Shown piece after piece: positions 54,604 through 63,673 of a stretch of 64,000 nt of DNA. The stretch lies in the NCBI RefSeq assembly GCF_000423005.1, contig NZ_AUHD01000001.1:620001-684000 (forward strand), in the 5' to 3' direction. Source of the DNA: Gelidibacter mesophilus DSM 14095 (GTDB lineage Bacteria; Bacteroidota; Bacteroidia; Flavobacteriales; Flavobacteriaceae). Made by a program: the position numbers and the translations under genes. The first letter of the stretch is position 1, and each line of letters begins with the position of its first letter. Under the pieces are notes generated by a model that was not told where the DNA came from, made no database searches, and was given only the letters and a program-made list of their open reading frames with translations.

Positions 54604-56109
54604 ATGATAACGACTGAAATATCCAATACAAAAACAACAGAACTAGAAAGATATTTTCAGCAGTTCAGAAAGCAAATCATTGGCATCGATCAAGAATTTA
54701 TGACGCCATATGGAAAGCAGAAAATTGTTTATACGGATTGGACCGCTTCCGGACGATTATACAGACCTATTGAAGAAACTTTGATGAATGTATTTGGACC
54801 GTATGTGGCCAATACCCATACCGAGACTACCGTTTCAGGTACGGCCATGACTAAGGCGTATCATAAGGCAAAGTATATCATTAAAGATCATGTGAACAGT
54901 AATGATGATGATGTATTGATTTGTTGCGGTAGTGGCATGACAGAAGCCATCAATAAGTTTCAGCGGATTTTAGGATTGAAAGTACCTGAAAATCTACGAA
55001 AACATACGCTAGTTCCAGATGAAATGAAACCTGTGGTTTTTATCACACACATGGAACACCATTCTAATCAAACGTCGTGGTTGGAAACCATTGCAAAGGT
55101 TGAAGTCATTCCTCCGGGGGAAGACGGTTTGTTCTGCATGGAAAACTTTAAAGCACTTCTTGAAAAATATAACGATCGCCAAATTAAGATTGCTTCGGTA
55201 ATCGGCGGATCAAATGTTACAGGGATTCAGACCCCTTATCATGACATTGCTAAAGTGATGCACCAAAACGGCGGTGTTTGTTTTGTTGATTTTGCGTGTT
55301 CGGCGCCTTATGTTGACATGGATATGCATCCAGAAGATGAAGAACAAGCGTTGGATGCCATTTTCTTTTCGCCTCACAAATTTATTGGAGGACCTGGAAC
55401 TTCGGGGGTTTTAATTTTCAATAAGAAACTTTACAAAAACATGATTCCGGATAGTCCAGGAGGCGGAACCGTAAGTTGGACCAACCCTTGGGGAGAGCAT
55501 AAATACATTGATAATATTGAAGATCGGGAAGATGGTGGAACTCCGGGATTTCTGCAAACTATAAAAACGGCTTTGGCCATAAAGCTAAAAGAGCAAATGG
55601 GCGTTGATAAAATGCTGGAGCGCGAGCATGAAATCATTGATTATATTTTCAATGAGCTCAACCCTGTTTCTAATATTAATATTTTGGCAGGCCAGCATCA
55701 AGACCGATTAGGAGTGATTTCTTTCTATATTGATGACCTGCATTATAATTTGGGCGTAAAACTTTTGAATGATCGCTTCGGAATCCAGACACGTGGAGGA
55801 TGCAGTTGTGCAGGTACTTACGGTCATTTCTTGTTGCATGTTGATATTGAGACATCAAATAAATTGACTCATGAGATTTCATTGGGTGAATTGACCCGTA
55901 AGCCAGGTTGGATTCGTATGTCCATCCATCCTACAACAACTACTGAAGAAACGGTTTATGTTTGTGAAAGCTTAAAAGAACTTGCCAAACATCATAAGGA
56001 ATGGGCAAAGGATTATAAATATATTCCTGCAACTAATGAGTTTGTGCACCATGCTGCCTTAGTGAAAGATAGGTTTGAGCTACCGCTTGATGAATGGTTT
56101 GAGTTGTAA
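54604..56109 (+). CDS. Class V aminotransferase-fold PLP enzyme (cysteine desulfurase-like)
   Basis: Pyridoxal-phosphate enzyme of 501 residues, longer than classical NifS/SufS (about 400). The PLP-Lys lies in AIFFSPHKFIGGPGTSGVLI (Lys near residue 259), with the preceding CFVDFACSAPYVDMDMHPED carrying the Asp that binds the pyridine ring. The start reads YTDWTASGRLYRPIEETLMN (about residues 40-60). A Cys in RGGCSCAGTYGHFLLHVD is in the position of the desulfurase loop, but the surrounding sequence differs from NifS. It could be a cysteine desulfurase, or a specialised lyase or aminotransferase. No iron-sulfur assembly gene is adjacent. Not evidently co-transcribed with glmM. Confidence 0.85.
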   Translation: MITTEISNTKTTELERYFQQFRKQIIGIDQEFMTPYGKQKIVYTDWTASGRLYRPIEETLMNVFGPYVANTHTETTVSGTAMTKAYHKAKYIIKDHVNSNDDDVLICCGSGMTEAINKFQRILGLKVPENLRKHTLVPDEMKPVVFITHMEHHSNQTSWLETIAKVEVIPPGEDGLFCMENFKALLEKYNDRQIKIASVIGGSNVTGIQTPYHDIAKVMHQNGGVCFVDFACSAPYVDMDMHPEDEEQALDAIFFSPHKFIGGPGTSGVLIFNKKLYKNMIPDSPGGGTVSWTNPWGEHKYIDNIEDREDGGTPGFLQTIKTALAIKLKEQMGVDKMLEREHEIIDYIFNELNPVSNINILAGQHQDRLGVISFYIDDLHYNLGVKLLNDRFGIQTRGGCSCAGTYGHFLLHVDIETSNKLTHEISLGELTRKPGWIRMSIHPTTTTEETVYVCESLKELAKHHKEWAKDYKYIPATNEFVHHAALVKDRFELPLDEWFEL

Positions 56110-56219
56110 TTGATGCAATTGGAACGTGTATGGCCCTTGTATTCAATGATGTATTTTTAAAAAACGACTTCAGAAATCCTTCACAACCTTCTGTGTATCC
56201 GTGAGAGATTTTACTTTAC

Positions 56220-57110
56220 TTACTGATATTTTTCAGGCACTTTATCTCTATGTTTCCACCGTCTGTGCGTCCATAGATAATATTGTGGTGCTTCGCGGAT
56301 TTGTTTTTCAAGTTTCTTGGTGAAAATATCCGTTATTTCATAATCTGGAAAATCATTCGGATTTTGGGCAAGCAATTCAAAAGTGGTTTCGTAATAGCCG
56401 CGTTTAAGACGTTTCACTCTAAAAAACACAACCGACATGTCCAATCGCTTTGCCAACATTTCAGCTCCGGTATGAATAGGCACTTTGATGCCCATAAATT
56501 CATTCCAATGAAAAGCTCTGGATACTAAAGGAGTTTGGTCTGATACAAATCCGCTGATGGTCAAATCGCCCTTTACTTTTGATCTTTTCAAAGTAGGAAC
56601 CGTTTCTTTGGTGGTAATTAAGGTGCTGTCCCATTTGGCACGAATTCCTTTTACCATATTATCAAAATATTTATTTCCCAAACGACTGTAAACCGCGTAA
56701 CCTTTGTGGGTAACAAACTTTTGGAGGATAAAAATCCACTCCCAGCTCCCATAATGACCACACATTAAAATGATACTTCGGTTTTGCTTTTCAAGATCAT
56801 TAAGGAGTTCCACATTTGCAAATTTAAAGCGCTTTCGCATCGATTTTTCAGAAATGGTCAGAGACTTTATAGCTTCCACCATCATATCACAAAAATGATG
56901 ATAAAATTTCTGGGTGATATCGTTTATTTCAGACTCAGGTTTATCCGGAAAGACCAATCTTAGGTTGTCTTGAACTACTTTTTTTCTATAACCTAACAGA
57001 TTGTAGATAATTATATAGATGCCATCAGAAAATGCGTAAAGTAGTCGAAACGGAAGTATGGAAATTAGCCAAATAAATGGATAAGCCAGGATGTAAACAA
57101 GAAATTGCAT
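56220..57110 (-). CDS. LpxL/HtrB-family lipid A biosynthesis acyltransferase
   Basis: Membrane-associated lysophospholipid/lipid A acyltransferase of 296 residues that transfers an acyl chain from acyl-ACP onto the lipid A precursor at the cytoplasmic side of the inner membrane. A hydrophobic N-terminal anchor (FLVYILAYPFIWLISILPFR) precedes the motif LMCGHYGSWEWIF (HxxxxE, about residues 115-127), then RLGNKYFDNMVKGIRAKWD and GFVSDQTPLVSRAFHWNEFM. The C-terminal WTHRRWKHRDKVPEKYQ is typical. Divergent from the rhomboid gene with 58 bases between the two start codons. The acceptor and acyl donor are inferred from the family. Confidence 0.9.
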   Translation of the reverse strand: MQFLVYILAYPFIWLISILPFRLLYAFSDGIYIIIYNLLGYRKKVVQDNLRLVFPDKPESEINDITQKFYHHFCDMMVEAIKSLTISEKSMRKRFKFANVELLNDLEKQNRSIILMCGHYGSWEWIFILQKFVTHKGYAVYSRLGNKYFDNMVKGIRAKWDSTLITTKETVPTLKRSKVKGDLTISGFVSDQTPLVSRAFHWNEFMGIKVPIHTGAEMLAKRLDMSVVFFRVKRLKRGYYETTFELLAQNPNDFPDYEITDIFTKKLEKQIREAPQYYLWTHRRWKHRDKVPEKYQ

Positions 57111-57120
57111 TTTTTAATAT

Positions 57121-57142
57121 TAGATTTGCACGTGCAAAGATA
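57121..57142. promoter_or_regulatory. Opposed -7 boxes on a 14-bp palindrome
   Basis: TAGATTTG (57121-57128) on the plus strand and TATCTTTG (57142-57135) on the minus strand both match TANNTTTG. They face each other across the perfect palindrome TTTGCACGTGCAAA (57125-57138). The plus box serves the rhomboid gene, the minus box the acyltransferase gene. Neither has a clear -33 element. RNA polymerase could occupy only one at a time. Confidence 0.55.
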
Positions 57143-57168
57143 TGCTTTAAAATAAATAATATAAGTTT

Positions 57169-57819
57169 ATGGGGAATTTAGATTTGGTCACCATTATTGT
57201 AATTGCGGCAAATGCCATCATTTCATTTAAAGGATTTAATGATATGGGTTTTTTTGAACGGTATAAATTTAATGTAGGCGGTATAAGACGTGGTGAAAAA
57301 ATTAGGATATTCAGTTCCGGATTTTTGCATGTGGACACAATGCATCTTTTCTTTAATATGTTCACCTTGTATTTCTTTGCACCGGTGGTCATTTATCATT
57401 TAGGAACGCTTCATTTTTTGATAATTTATATTGCAAGTTTGATTTTAGGAAATTTACTATCGCTTTATTTTCATAAAGATGAATACCACTATAGTGCCGT
57501 AGGAGCAAGTGGCGCGGTAACGGGTGTGCTTTATGCAGCTATTTTATTACAACCTGATATGCAGTTGGGCTTGATGTTTATTCCTTTACCTATTCCTGCG
57601 TATGTATTTGGTATTTTGTACTTGTTATATTCCATCTATGGCATGAAAAAACAAATTGGGAATATTGGCCACGATGCCCATTTCGGGGGCGCAATTGCCG
57701 GGTATGTGGTGACCTTAATCCTCCTGCCATCGCTTTTTCAAACGGATCTCCTCATGGTTGGTTTGTTGGCCATCCCAATTGTGTTATTGTTTGTGATGCA
57801 CAAAATGGGGAAATTATAA
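57169..57819 (+). CDS. Rhomboid-family intramembrane serine protease
   Basis: Six-transmembrane protease of 216 residues that cleaves transmembrane substrates within the membrane. The catalytic dyad is apparent: HxxxN-like HLFFNMFTLYFFAPVVIYH, nucleophile Ser in YSAVGASGAVTGVLYA (GxSG, Ser near residue 114) and His in HDAHFGGAIAGYVV (near 170). Hydrophobic segments alternate through the whole length (DLVTIIVIAANAIISF, LIIYIASLILGNLLSLYF, VGLLAIPIVLLFVM). It is divergent from the LpxL-like gene and shares the short regulatory region with the palindrome. The substrate is unknown. Confidence 0.92.
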   Translation: MGNLDLVTIIVIAANAIISFKGFNDMGFFERYKFNVGGIRRGEKIRIFSSGFLHVDTMHLFFNMFTLYFFAPVVIYHLGTLHFLIIYIASLILGNLLSLYFHKDEYHYSAVGASGAVTGVLYAAILLQPDMQLGLMFIPLPIPAYVFGILYLLYSIYGMKKQIGNIGHDAHFGGAIAGYVVTLILLPSLFQTDLLMVGLLAIPIVLLFVMHKMGKL

Positions 57820-57888
57820 CAAAAAATCTAAGCTTCTTTCCGTTCAATATTTTAGAATCGGTTTATGCTCAAATGAATTTGACATAGG

Positions 57889-58428
57889 TTAATTTAAAAG
57901 GTCATCAATTTTAGCATCCGATGCAGCGCCTCTCAGGCTTTTTGCTACCATAGTTGCTGATGCGTCTAAAATATAAGTTAAAGGAGTCGCTTTATAAGTA
58001 GGCCATTGCGTTTATCAGTTAACTTTTGAATTGGAGTGTTATAAAGTGTCATGCATCGTTAGATTTAGACCCTGAACTGGATGAGCCTACAAGCGTATCA
58101 GGATCTACGAAGACTGTAAACTCTTCATTTTCAATAATTTTAGGCAAGCTGCCATTTACATTATTGGTGGTTAAAAGTTATAGTTGGTGCCGCAATTTCA
58201 CCTTTAAATGTGAATTTTTCCTCTATAATAATCGCTGAGTCTTAGATAGGTTCGCGCCTTTGACTGTCCACCATTTTTTAAATAGGCCCTTACGCCATTA
58301 ACTACGCCTGGAGCTGTTCCGTTGATGACATAACTGTCTTTTTCTACTTTCGGTTCAGATTTACAAGAAGTTAATAGTAGGGACAATACAAAAATACCGA
58401 GCATTCTTTTCATTGCAATGTTTTTCAT
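57889..58428 (-). pseudogene. Decayed DUF4369 lipoprotein gene
   Basis: The 5' end (58428-58204) reads as a lipoprotein: MKRMLGIFVLSLLLTSCKSE (Cys lipobox), then YVINGTAPGVVNGVRAYLKN and KARTYLRLSD, matching the DUF4369 domain at the N-terminus of flavobacterial AhpC/TSA-type thiol-disulfide proteins. The frame breaks near 58238 and continues in another frame as SAIIIEEKFTFKGEIAAPTI. It shifts again near 58170 to NNVNGSLPKIIENEEFTVFV and ends in a stop at 58049; a final piece DASATMVAKSLRGAASDAKI occurs at about 57966-57889. No thioredoxin domain follows. At least two frameshifts, internal stops and a missing C-terminus make it inactive. An intact paralogue elsewhere is likely. Confidence 0.85.
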
Positions 58429-58531
58429 AGTTTTACAAATATGTTAGTTTATGTCAGATTTAAAGGTGAGGCTCCAAATTGCAAATCTCTAAGAAAATTG
58501 GCTTAATACCTGAAAGATGGCATTTTTACGA

Positions 58532-58539
58532 TATTTTTG
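58532..58539 (+). promoter_or_regulatory. -7 box upstream of mnmE
   Basis: TATTTTTG matches TANNTTTG and lies 17 bases before the mnmE ATG at 58557. No TTTG was found at the expected -33 distance. Confidence 0.5.
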
Positions 58540-58556
58540 CAGGAAAATGATGCGTT

Positions 58557-59966
58557 ATGATTGCTAATGATACTATTGTTGCCTTGGCCACAGCTTCAGG
58601 AAGTGGTGCGATTGCGGTGATACGACTTTCGGGAGAAGAAGCTGTTTCTATTGGTTCAAAATTTTTTAAATCTGTTTCTGGAAAATCTTTGTCAGAGCAA
58701 AAATCGCATACCGTACATTTGGGACATATTGTTGATGGACCTAGAGTTATTGATGAGGTTTTGGTGACGATTTTTAAGAATCCACATTCCTATACTGGTG
58801 AAAATGTGATTGAGATTTCCTGTCATGGAAGTCTTTATATCCAACAAGAAATCATTCAGTTATTTTTAAAGAACGGCTGTCGCATGGCAAATGCGGGAGA
58901 GTACACTCTAAGAGCGTTTTTAAACGGTAAAATAGATTTGAGTCAGGCTGAAGCCGTTGCAGACTTAATAGCGAGTGATAGCGAAGCATCCCATAAAATA
59001 GCCATGCAGCAAATGCGGGGAGGTTTTAGTAATGAAATCAAGCACTTGCGGGACGAATTGCTGAATTTTGCAAGTCTGATAGAACTCGAACTTGATTTTG
59101 CTGAAGAGGACGTCGAATTTGCCAATCGCGATGAGTTTTATAAATTGATTACTAGAATCATCAACGTTTTAAAACGATTAATCGATTCCTTTGCGGTAGG
59201 TAATGTCATCAAAAACGGTATTCCCGTTGCCATTGTTGGTGAGCCAAACGTTGGAAAATCCACCTTGTTAAATGCCTTACTCAATGAAGAGCGCGCCATC
59301 GTTTCTGAAATTGCGGGAACAACGAGAGACACGATTGAAGACGAAATGATGATAGGAGGGATGAGCTTCCGATTTATCGATACTGCTGGCATACGAGAGA
59401 CCCAAGATGTTGTAGAAAGTATCGGCATCAAAAAAACCTTTGAAAAAATAGAGCAGGCACAAGTGGTGCTGTTTTTAGTTAGCAGTCTTCAGTTGAGCAA
59501 AGATCTAAGAACGGTTGAATCATTCACTGTAGAAATCGAAAAAATAAAGAATAGGTTCCCACAAAAACAATTATTGGTCGTTCTCAATAAAATTGATCAG
59601 ATCTCAGATGTAGAATTGGCCAATTTAACGACACACCTCGCACCTCATACTTCACATCTTATTCCTATTTCTGCTAAAACTGGATTTGGAGTGGAGCAGC
59701 TGACGGACACCTTATTGAATCTCATTAACACTGGTGCGTTAAGAAACAACGAAACCATTGTCACTAACACTAGACATTACGATGCCCTCCTAAAAGCCTT
59801 TGAAGAAATTCAAAAAGTCAAATATGGACTGGATTCAGAACTTTCAGGCGATTTGTTGGCCATTGACATCCGCCAGGCTTTGTATCACTTTGGTGAGATT
59901 ACGGGAGAGATAACCAACGATGACTTACTGGGGAATATTTTTGCTAATTTTTGTATCGGAAAGTAA
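58557..59966 (+). CDS. mnmE: tRNA uridine-5-carboxymethylaminomethyl modification GTPase MnmE
   Basis: GTPase that with MnmG installs cmnm5 at the wobble uridine of certain tRNAs. The 469 residues follow the family: N-terminal folate-binding domain (MIANDTIVALATASGSGAIA, IEISCHGSLYIQQEIIQLFL, GEYTLRAFLNGKIDLSQAEA), a helical domain, then the G domain with G1 GEPNVGKSTLLNALL (about 225), G2 TTRDTIEDE, G3 DTAGIRE and G4 LNKIDQ. The chain ends NIFANFCIGK with the essential CxGK motif. Gene mnmG is not in the window. The ATG at 58557 matches the expected N-terminus. A serine hydrolase gene follows 66 bases downstream. Confidence 0.97.
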   Translation: MIANDTIVALATASGSGAIAVIRLSGEEAVSIGSKFFKSVSGKSLSEQKSHTVHLGHIVDGPRVIDEVLVTIFKNPHSYTGENVIEISCHGSLYIQQEIIQLFLKNGCRMANAGEYTLRAFLNGKIDLSQAEAVADLIASDSEASHKIAMQQMRGGFSNEIKHLRDELLNFASLIELELDFAEEDVEFANRDEFYKLITRIINVLKRLIDSFAVGNVIKNGIPVAIVGEPNVGKSTLLNALLNEERAIVSEIAGTTRDTIEDEMMIGGMSFRFIDTAGIRETQDVVESIGIKKTFEKIEQAQVVLFLVSSLQLSKDLRTVESFTVEIEKIKNRFPQKQLLVVLNKIDQISDVELANLTTHLAPHTSHLIPISAKTGFGVEQLTDTLLNLINTGALRNNETIVTNTRHYDALLKAFEEIQKVKYGLDSELSGDLLAIDIRQALYHFGEITGEITNDDLLGNIFANFCIGK

Positions 59967-60032
59967 TTACATGCTCTCAAAAATGTACAAATAAAATATC
60001 CAATAATAATTTGAATTATCAAATCCATAAAT

Positions 60033-61250
60033 ATGCTCCATAGAAAAGAAATTTTTCTGCTATTATTTTTAACATTAGGGTCTCTAATCTTAACCGCCCA
60101 AGATTGTCAACCGCTCGATACCATGGCCGCCAAAAAAGAAATTGCGGATATTCCCGGCGAAACGATGGGGCAGAAACTCGAAAGTTTGCTTTTTTGGTCG
60201 CAAGATGAAAGGGAACGGCGCTTCCCAATGATGCACAACATTTTTCCGAGCCTTCCTATTCCAATCGGCAATCACAATGCTTCCTTGAAAGAACTTAAAC
60301 ACATAGCGCCAAAATGGGAAGACAAAAGAACACTGGCATCTTACATGAATGACAATCACGTAAAAGGGGTGATAGTCATAAAGAACAGTGAGATAAAAAT
60401 GGAAAAATATGCCGATGGGATAAATCAAGAAACCCTATGGACTTCGTTCTCAGTAGCAAAATCTGTTTCTTCGATGTTGGTGGGCGTCGCTGTAAAAGAT
60501 GGTGCCATAGAAGGTTTGGAGGATCCCTTGAGTAAATATATTGATGAATTTAAGGGTTATGATTACGGCGAAGTCACCGTGCGCCAGCTCTTGACCATGA
60601 CCTCGGGAATTGCTTGGAACGAGGATTATGAAGATCCAAATTCTGATGTTGGGCAAATGTATAAGGCACCCTGTCAAGGTACCGAGTCTCATATATTAAC
60701 CTATATGAAGCCATTGCAATTCGCACATAAGCCTGGAACGCACTGGAACTACAGCACTGGCGAAACCGATTTGGTGGGGATTTTGGTCCAAAAAGCTACC
60801 GGTTTAAGCCTAGCAGAATATCTCTCTGAAAAGATATGGAAACCTTATGGCATGGAGCATTGTGCGTACTGGCTGGCCGATGAATGCAGCAATTTGAATC
60901 TAGGCGGCAGTGGACTTTCAGCAAGTTTGAGGGATTTTGCACGCTTGGGCATGTTGATGTTGGACGGGGGTCAAATAGGCGATGAAAGCATTCTATCGGA
61001 GGAATGGTCAAAAGACGTCACGTCACTTTTAAATCAAACCAACGACCAGGGCGACGGCTATGGTTATTTGTGGTGGCGCTTTAAAGATGGAAGCTACGGC
61101 GCATTCGGAATTTTTGGCCAGATGGTTTATATCAATCCGCATAAAAATCTTGTCATTGCCCAAATTGCAGCCTGGCCTAAAGCGGGTTCTAAAGAGCTCA
61201 CTCATGAACGGCAGGCTTTTATAAACGCCGTGCAGCGTGTCATTGATTAA
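60033..61250 (+). CDS. Secreted beta-lactamase-family serine hydrolase
   Basis: Exported serine hydrolase of 405 residues from the class C beta-lactamase / D-aminopeptidase / esterase superfamily (PF00144). A signal peptide (KEIFLLLFLTLGSLILTAQ) precedes the catalytic SxxK in SFSVAKSVSSMLVGVAV (Ser near residue 139). The YxN-type motif is WNYSTGETDLVGILVQK (about 238-255); the third motif is less clear (GSYGAFGIFGQMVYINPHKN). Other typical pieces are LTMTSGIAWNEDYEDPN and LSEYLSEKIWKPYGME-like sequence. Members range from true beta-lactamases to peptidoglycan-related peptidases and esterases; specificity cannot be inferred. It follows mnmE by 66 bases on the same strand. Confidence 0.9.
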   Translation: MLHRKEIFLLLFLTLGSLILTAQDCQPLDTMAAKKEIADIPGETMGQKLESLLFWSQDERERRFPMMHNIFPSLPIPIGNHNASLKELKHIAPKWEDKRTLASYMNDNHVKGVIVIKNSEIKMEKYADGINQETLWTSFSVAKSVSSMLVGVAVKDGAIEGLEDPLSKYIDEFKGYDYGEVTVRQLLTMTSGIAWNEDYEDPNSDVGQMYKAPCQGTESHILTYMKPLQFAHKPGTHWNYSTGETDLVGILVQKATGLSLAEYLSEKIWKPYGMEHCAYWLADECSNLNLGGSGLSASLRDFARLGMLMLDGGQIGDESILSEEWSKDVTSLLNQTNDQGDGYGYLWWRFKDGSYGAFGIFGQMVYINPHKNLVIAQIAAWPKAGSKELTHERQAFINAVQRVID

Positions 61251-61600
61251 AGCGAAACCAGCTATTACTTGTAGTAGGTTTAAAATAACGGGATTTTTTT
61301 GTTATACTCAATCCAAACAAATTTTCCAGGTCAGTTTTACGGTCTCTGGTATCGTTTAAGTTTCCTCGGTGCTACTAATTGCCGAAACGTCATCAACTAC
61401 TGCTTACGGTTCAAATTGGTTCAATAGATAATTCGGGAAAAACGTCTAGCAAATTCTAATTTGTTCATCTTGCCTAAGCCTCTAAAAACTATCATGATAT
61501 GGTCCTTTATTGGGCCAACTGTTAATTTTTGAAATATATTTATTTTCAATTCCACATATCGGAAAAAATCCTACATTTATTGAAAATTTACCAGGGTCTT
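61251..61600. other. Intergenic region upstream of the lipoprotein gene
   Basis: About 350 bases without a gene, terminator or clear -7 box. A 24-codon in-frame extension of the next gene (61529-61600) exists but lacks signal-peptide character. Confidence 0.5.
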
Positions 61601-63673
61601 ATGAGAGCGAAATTTTACCTCCTTCTGCTTGTTTTTTGTACTATCTGCTTGTCTTGTGACACCGATGATGATGCCTCAACTCCAGAATCCGATTTTTATA
61701 AAGGGGCTGATGTTTCCGCTTCTGCTGCCGATTTAACCGGGATTTGGGCCATATTCAATGTGGGCTTTCAAGGTGATATTGCGGAAGTGCCTGTAGTTTA
61801 TCCGGATTGCGGGAGGGATTTTCTCATTTTTTCAGAAAATGGGATCTATACGGAATATGCATATCAACACAGTGGCTGTGAGTATGTGTTGAATGGTTTG
61901 AACTGGACTTTGAACAAGGGCATTATCAATTTGTCTAACGAATTTGGTCAAAGCGATGAACTGGTAATTACCAAATTAAACGCTAACGAGCTCGTGTTCA
62001 AAATGATGCTTGATGTTGATGATGATGGTGCTTTAGATATGGTAAGCTTATTTTTAAAACCATATACGCCAAAGGAGATTGATATTGTGACGCCAACTTT
62101 TAGAAGAAATCAAGATGCAGCTTTTGATGAGCTCCTGAGTTTCTCTTGGCAGTCTTATGAAGGCTTTAATGATTTTGAGCGTTATGAAATTTATCGAAGT
62201 GCTGGCAGCAGTTGCAGCATGGCCAATGCCGAACTTATCGCCAGCATTAATGACCTCAATACAACTTTGTTTACCGATGTATCGCCTCCTGTTGACCCCT
62301 ATTTGTGTTACTTCCTTAAAGTCTATACAAATCGCGGACTTCTGGGCCAGAGCTATGCTCAGAGCATAAATACTGAGAATATTCGGCCCCAATCCGTAAC
62401 GCTTTATAAACCTGAAGTTTTAAATAACGTCATTCATTTCAGTTGGCAGGCTAGTACAGATCCTTACTTCTCGCATTATGAATTGGCCTTTTCAAATTAT
62501 GGCGCAGGCTACGCTTCAGGACAACAGGAATATTCGGTTGTAACTATCAATGATCGAGAGATGACTACATATTTGGATGAGAATCCGCCGCGTCTTGAAA
62601 ATCCATATTATGTGCTGTACGTACACAATATTTTTGGGAACCGCACGGCCTTTTTCAATTCGGAGGTCACTACATTTCAAGAGGTAACTTTTAAACGGCC
62701 AGAAATTTTAGGTCTATCTCAGGTAGATTCCTATGCCGTTGATCCTGAAAACACTGTTGTTTATCTCTACGGGAAGGAGGGGAGTTTGCGGAATAATAGT
62801 AACATCCACCGTTTTAATTACAGCACCAATCAAATGGAAGCCATTTCTAATTTTACATCAAACTACGGCACAAAAATTCCAATCAAGTACATTAATTCTG
62901 GTTATGGTGGAGAAATTATCTTAGAGCAAGGTTCTGATTTGGCAGTTTATGATGCTATGACACTAAAATACAAATACACTTTGGACTTAAAGTTACAGGG
63001 TGTGGATGATTTCTCGTATACGCCCTTAGGCTATTGGATTGTTGTGAATAGGAATAATGTTTACACTTATGTGCGCGATAATGCCAATATAGAACTGGTG
63101 GATACCAAGCCGCATTTTCCAAATCTTCAAAATGGTTACAATTACCAAGCCGTGGTCTTGAAAAACAATAAATTACTGGTGGGCCATTATAACGAGCCTA
63201 CGAGTTATCTCTTAGCATTGGGTGCTAATGGAACTCTTAAACAAGAGCAAATAGTCGCCGTTCCCATTTTGGAAAATTGGTATCATGACTCCCAATATAA
63301 TCCAAATGGAAACTACTTCATCAATTTCTCGGAAAATCGGCTTTATTCAACTGCCAAATTTAAGTTAATGGAAAGTTTTGAATCGCCGTATTTTCCATCG
63401 GGAACGAGCAAGGATGGGGCGCTGATTTTTGGTTCCAATAATGATCCAGAGTGGCAGATTACCCCAGAAAGTATTCATGCAAAGGAAGCGGTGGTTTATA
63501 ATAGAATGACCAAAAAAGCCAATACAGTTACAACCATAGGTTACCCACACGTTATTTTTGAAAATGCTTTTGGGGAAATTATTTCAATTTCCAGCGGATT
63601 GAAAAAGGACAACATCCGCCAAAATATTAATGAAAAATCCGATCTGTTCATAGAGGTCCTTAAACTGCCATAA
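61601..63673 (+). CDS. Large lipoprotein with FN3-like and propeller-like regions
   Basis: Exported lipoprotein of 690 residues. The N-terminal MRAKFYLLLLVFCTICLSC ends in a lipobox Cys at about residue 19, followed by the acidic DTDDDAST sequence typical of outer-membrane or surface lipoproteins. Residues about 40-165 form a lipocalin-like (GIWAIFNVGFQGDIAEVPVV) beta region; about 175-370 look like two fibronectin type III-like modules (LSFSWQSYEGFNDFERYEIY and HFSWQASTDPYFSHYELAFS); about 375-690 show repeated short beta strands suggestive of a propeller. The N-terminal start is set at 61601 because the 24 residues upstream have no signal peptide. Function and partners unknown. Confidence 0.8.
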   Translation: MRAKFYLLLLVFCTICLSCDTDDDASTPESDFYKGADVSASAADLTGIWAIFNVGFQGDIAEVPVVYPDCGRDFLIFSENGIYTEYAYQHSGCEYVLNGLNWTLNKGIINLSNEFGQSDELVITKLNANELVFKMMLDVDDDGALDMVSLFLKPYTPKEIDIVTPTFRRNQDAAFDELLSFSWQSYEGFNDFERYEIYRSAGSSCSMANAELIASINDLNTTLFTDVSPPVDPYLCYFLKVYTNRGLLGQSYAQSINTENIRPQSVTLYKPEVLNNVIHFSWQASTDPYFSHYELAFSNYGAGYASGQQEYSVVTINDREMTTYLDENPPRLENPYYVLYVHNIFGNRTAFFNSEVTTFQEVTFKRPEILGLSQVDSYAVDPENTVVYLYGKEGSLRNNSNIHRFNYSTNQMEAISNFTSNYGTKIPIKYINSGYGGEIILEQGSDLAVYDAMTLKYKYTLDLKLQGVDDFSYTPLGYWIVVNRNNVYTYVRDNANIELVDTKPHFPNLQNGYNYQAVVLKNNKLLVGHYNEPTSYLLALGANGTLKQEQIVAVPILENWYHDSQYNPNGNYFINFSENRLYSTAKFKLMESFESPYFPSGTSKDGALIFGSNNDPEWQITPESIHAKEAVVYNRMTKKANTVTTIGYPHVIFENAFGEIISISSGLKKDNIRQNINEKSDLFIEVLKLP

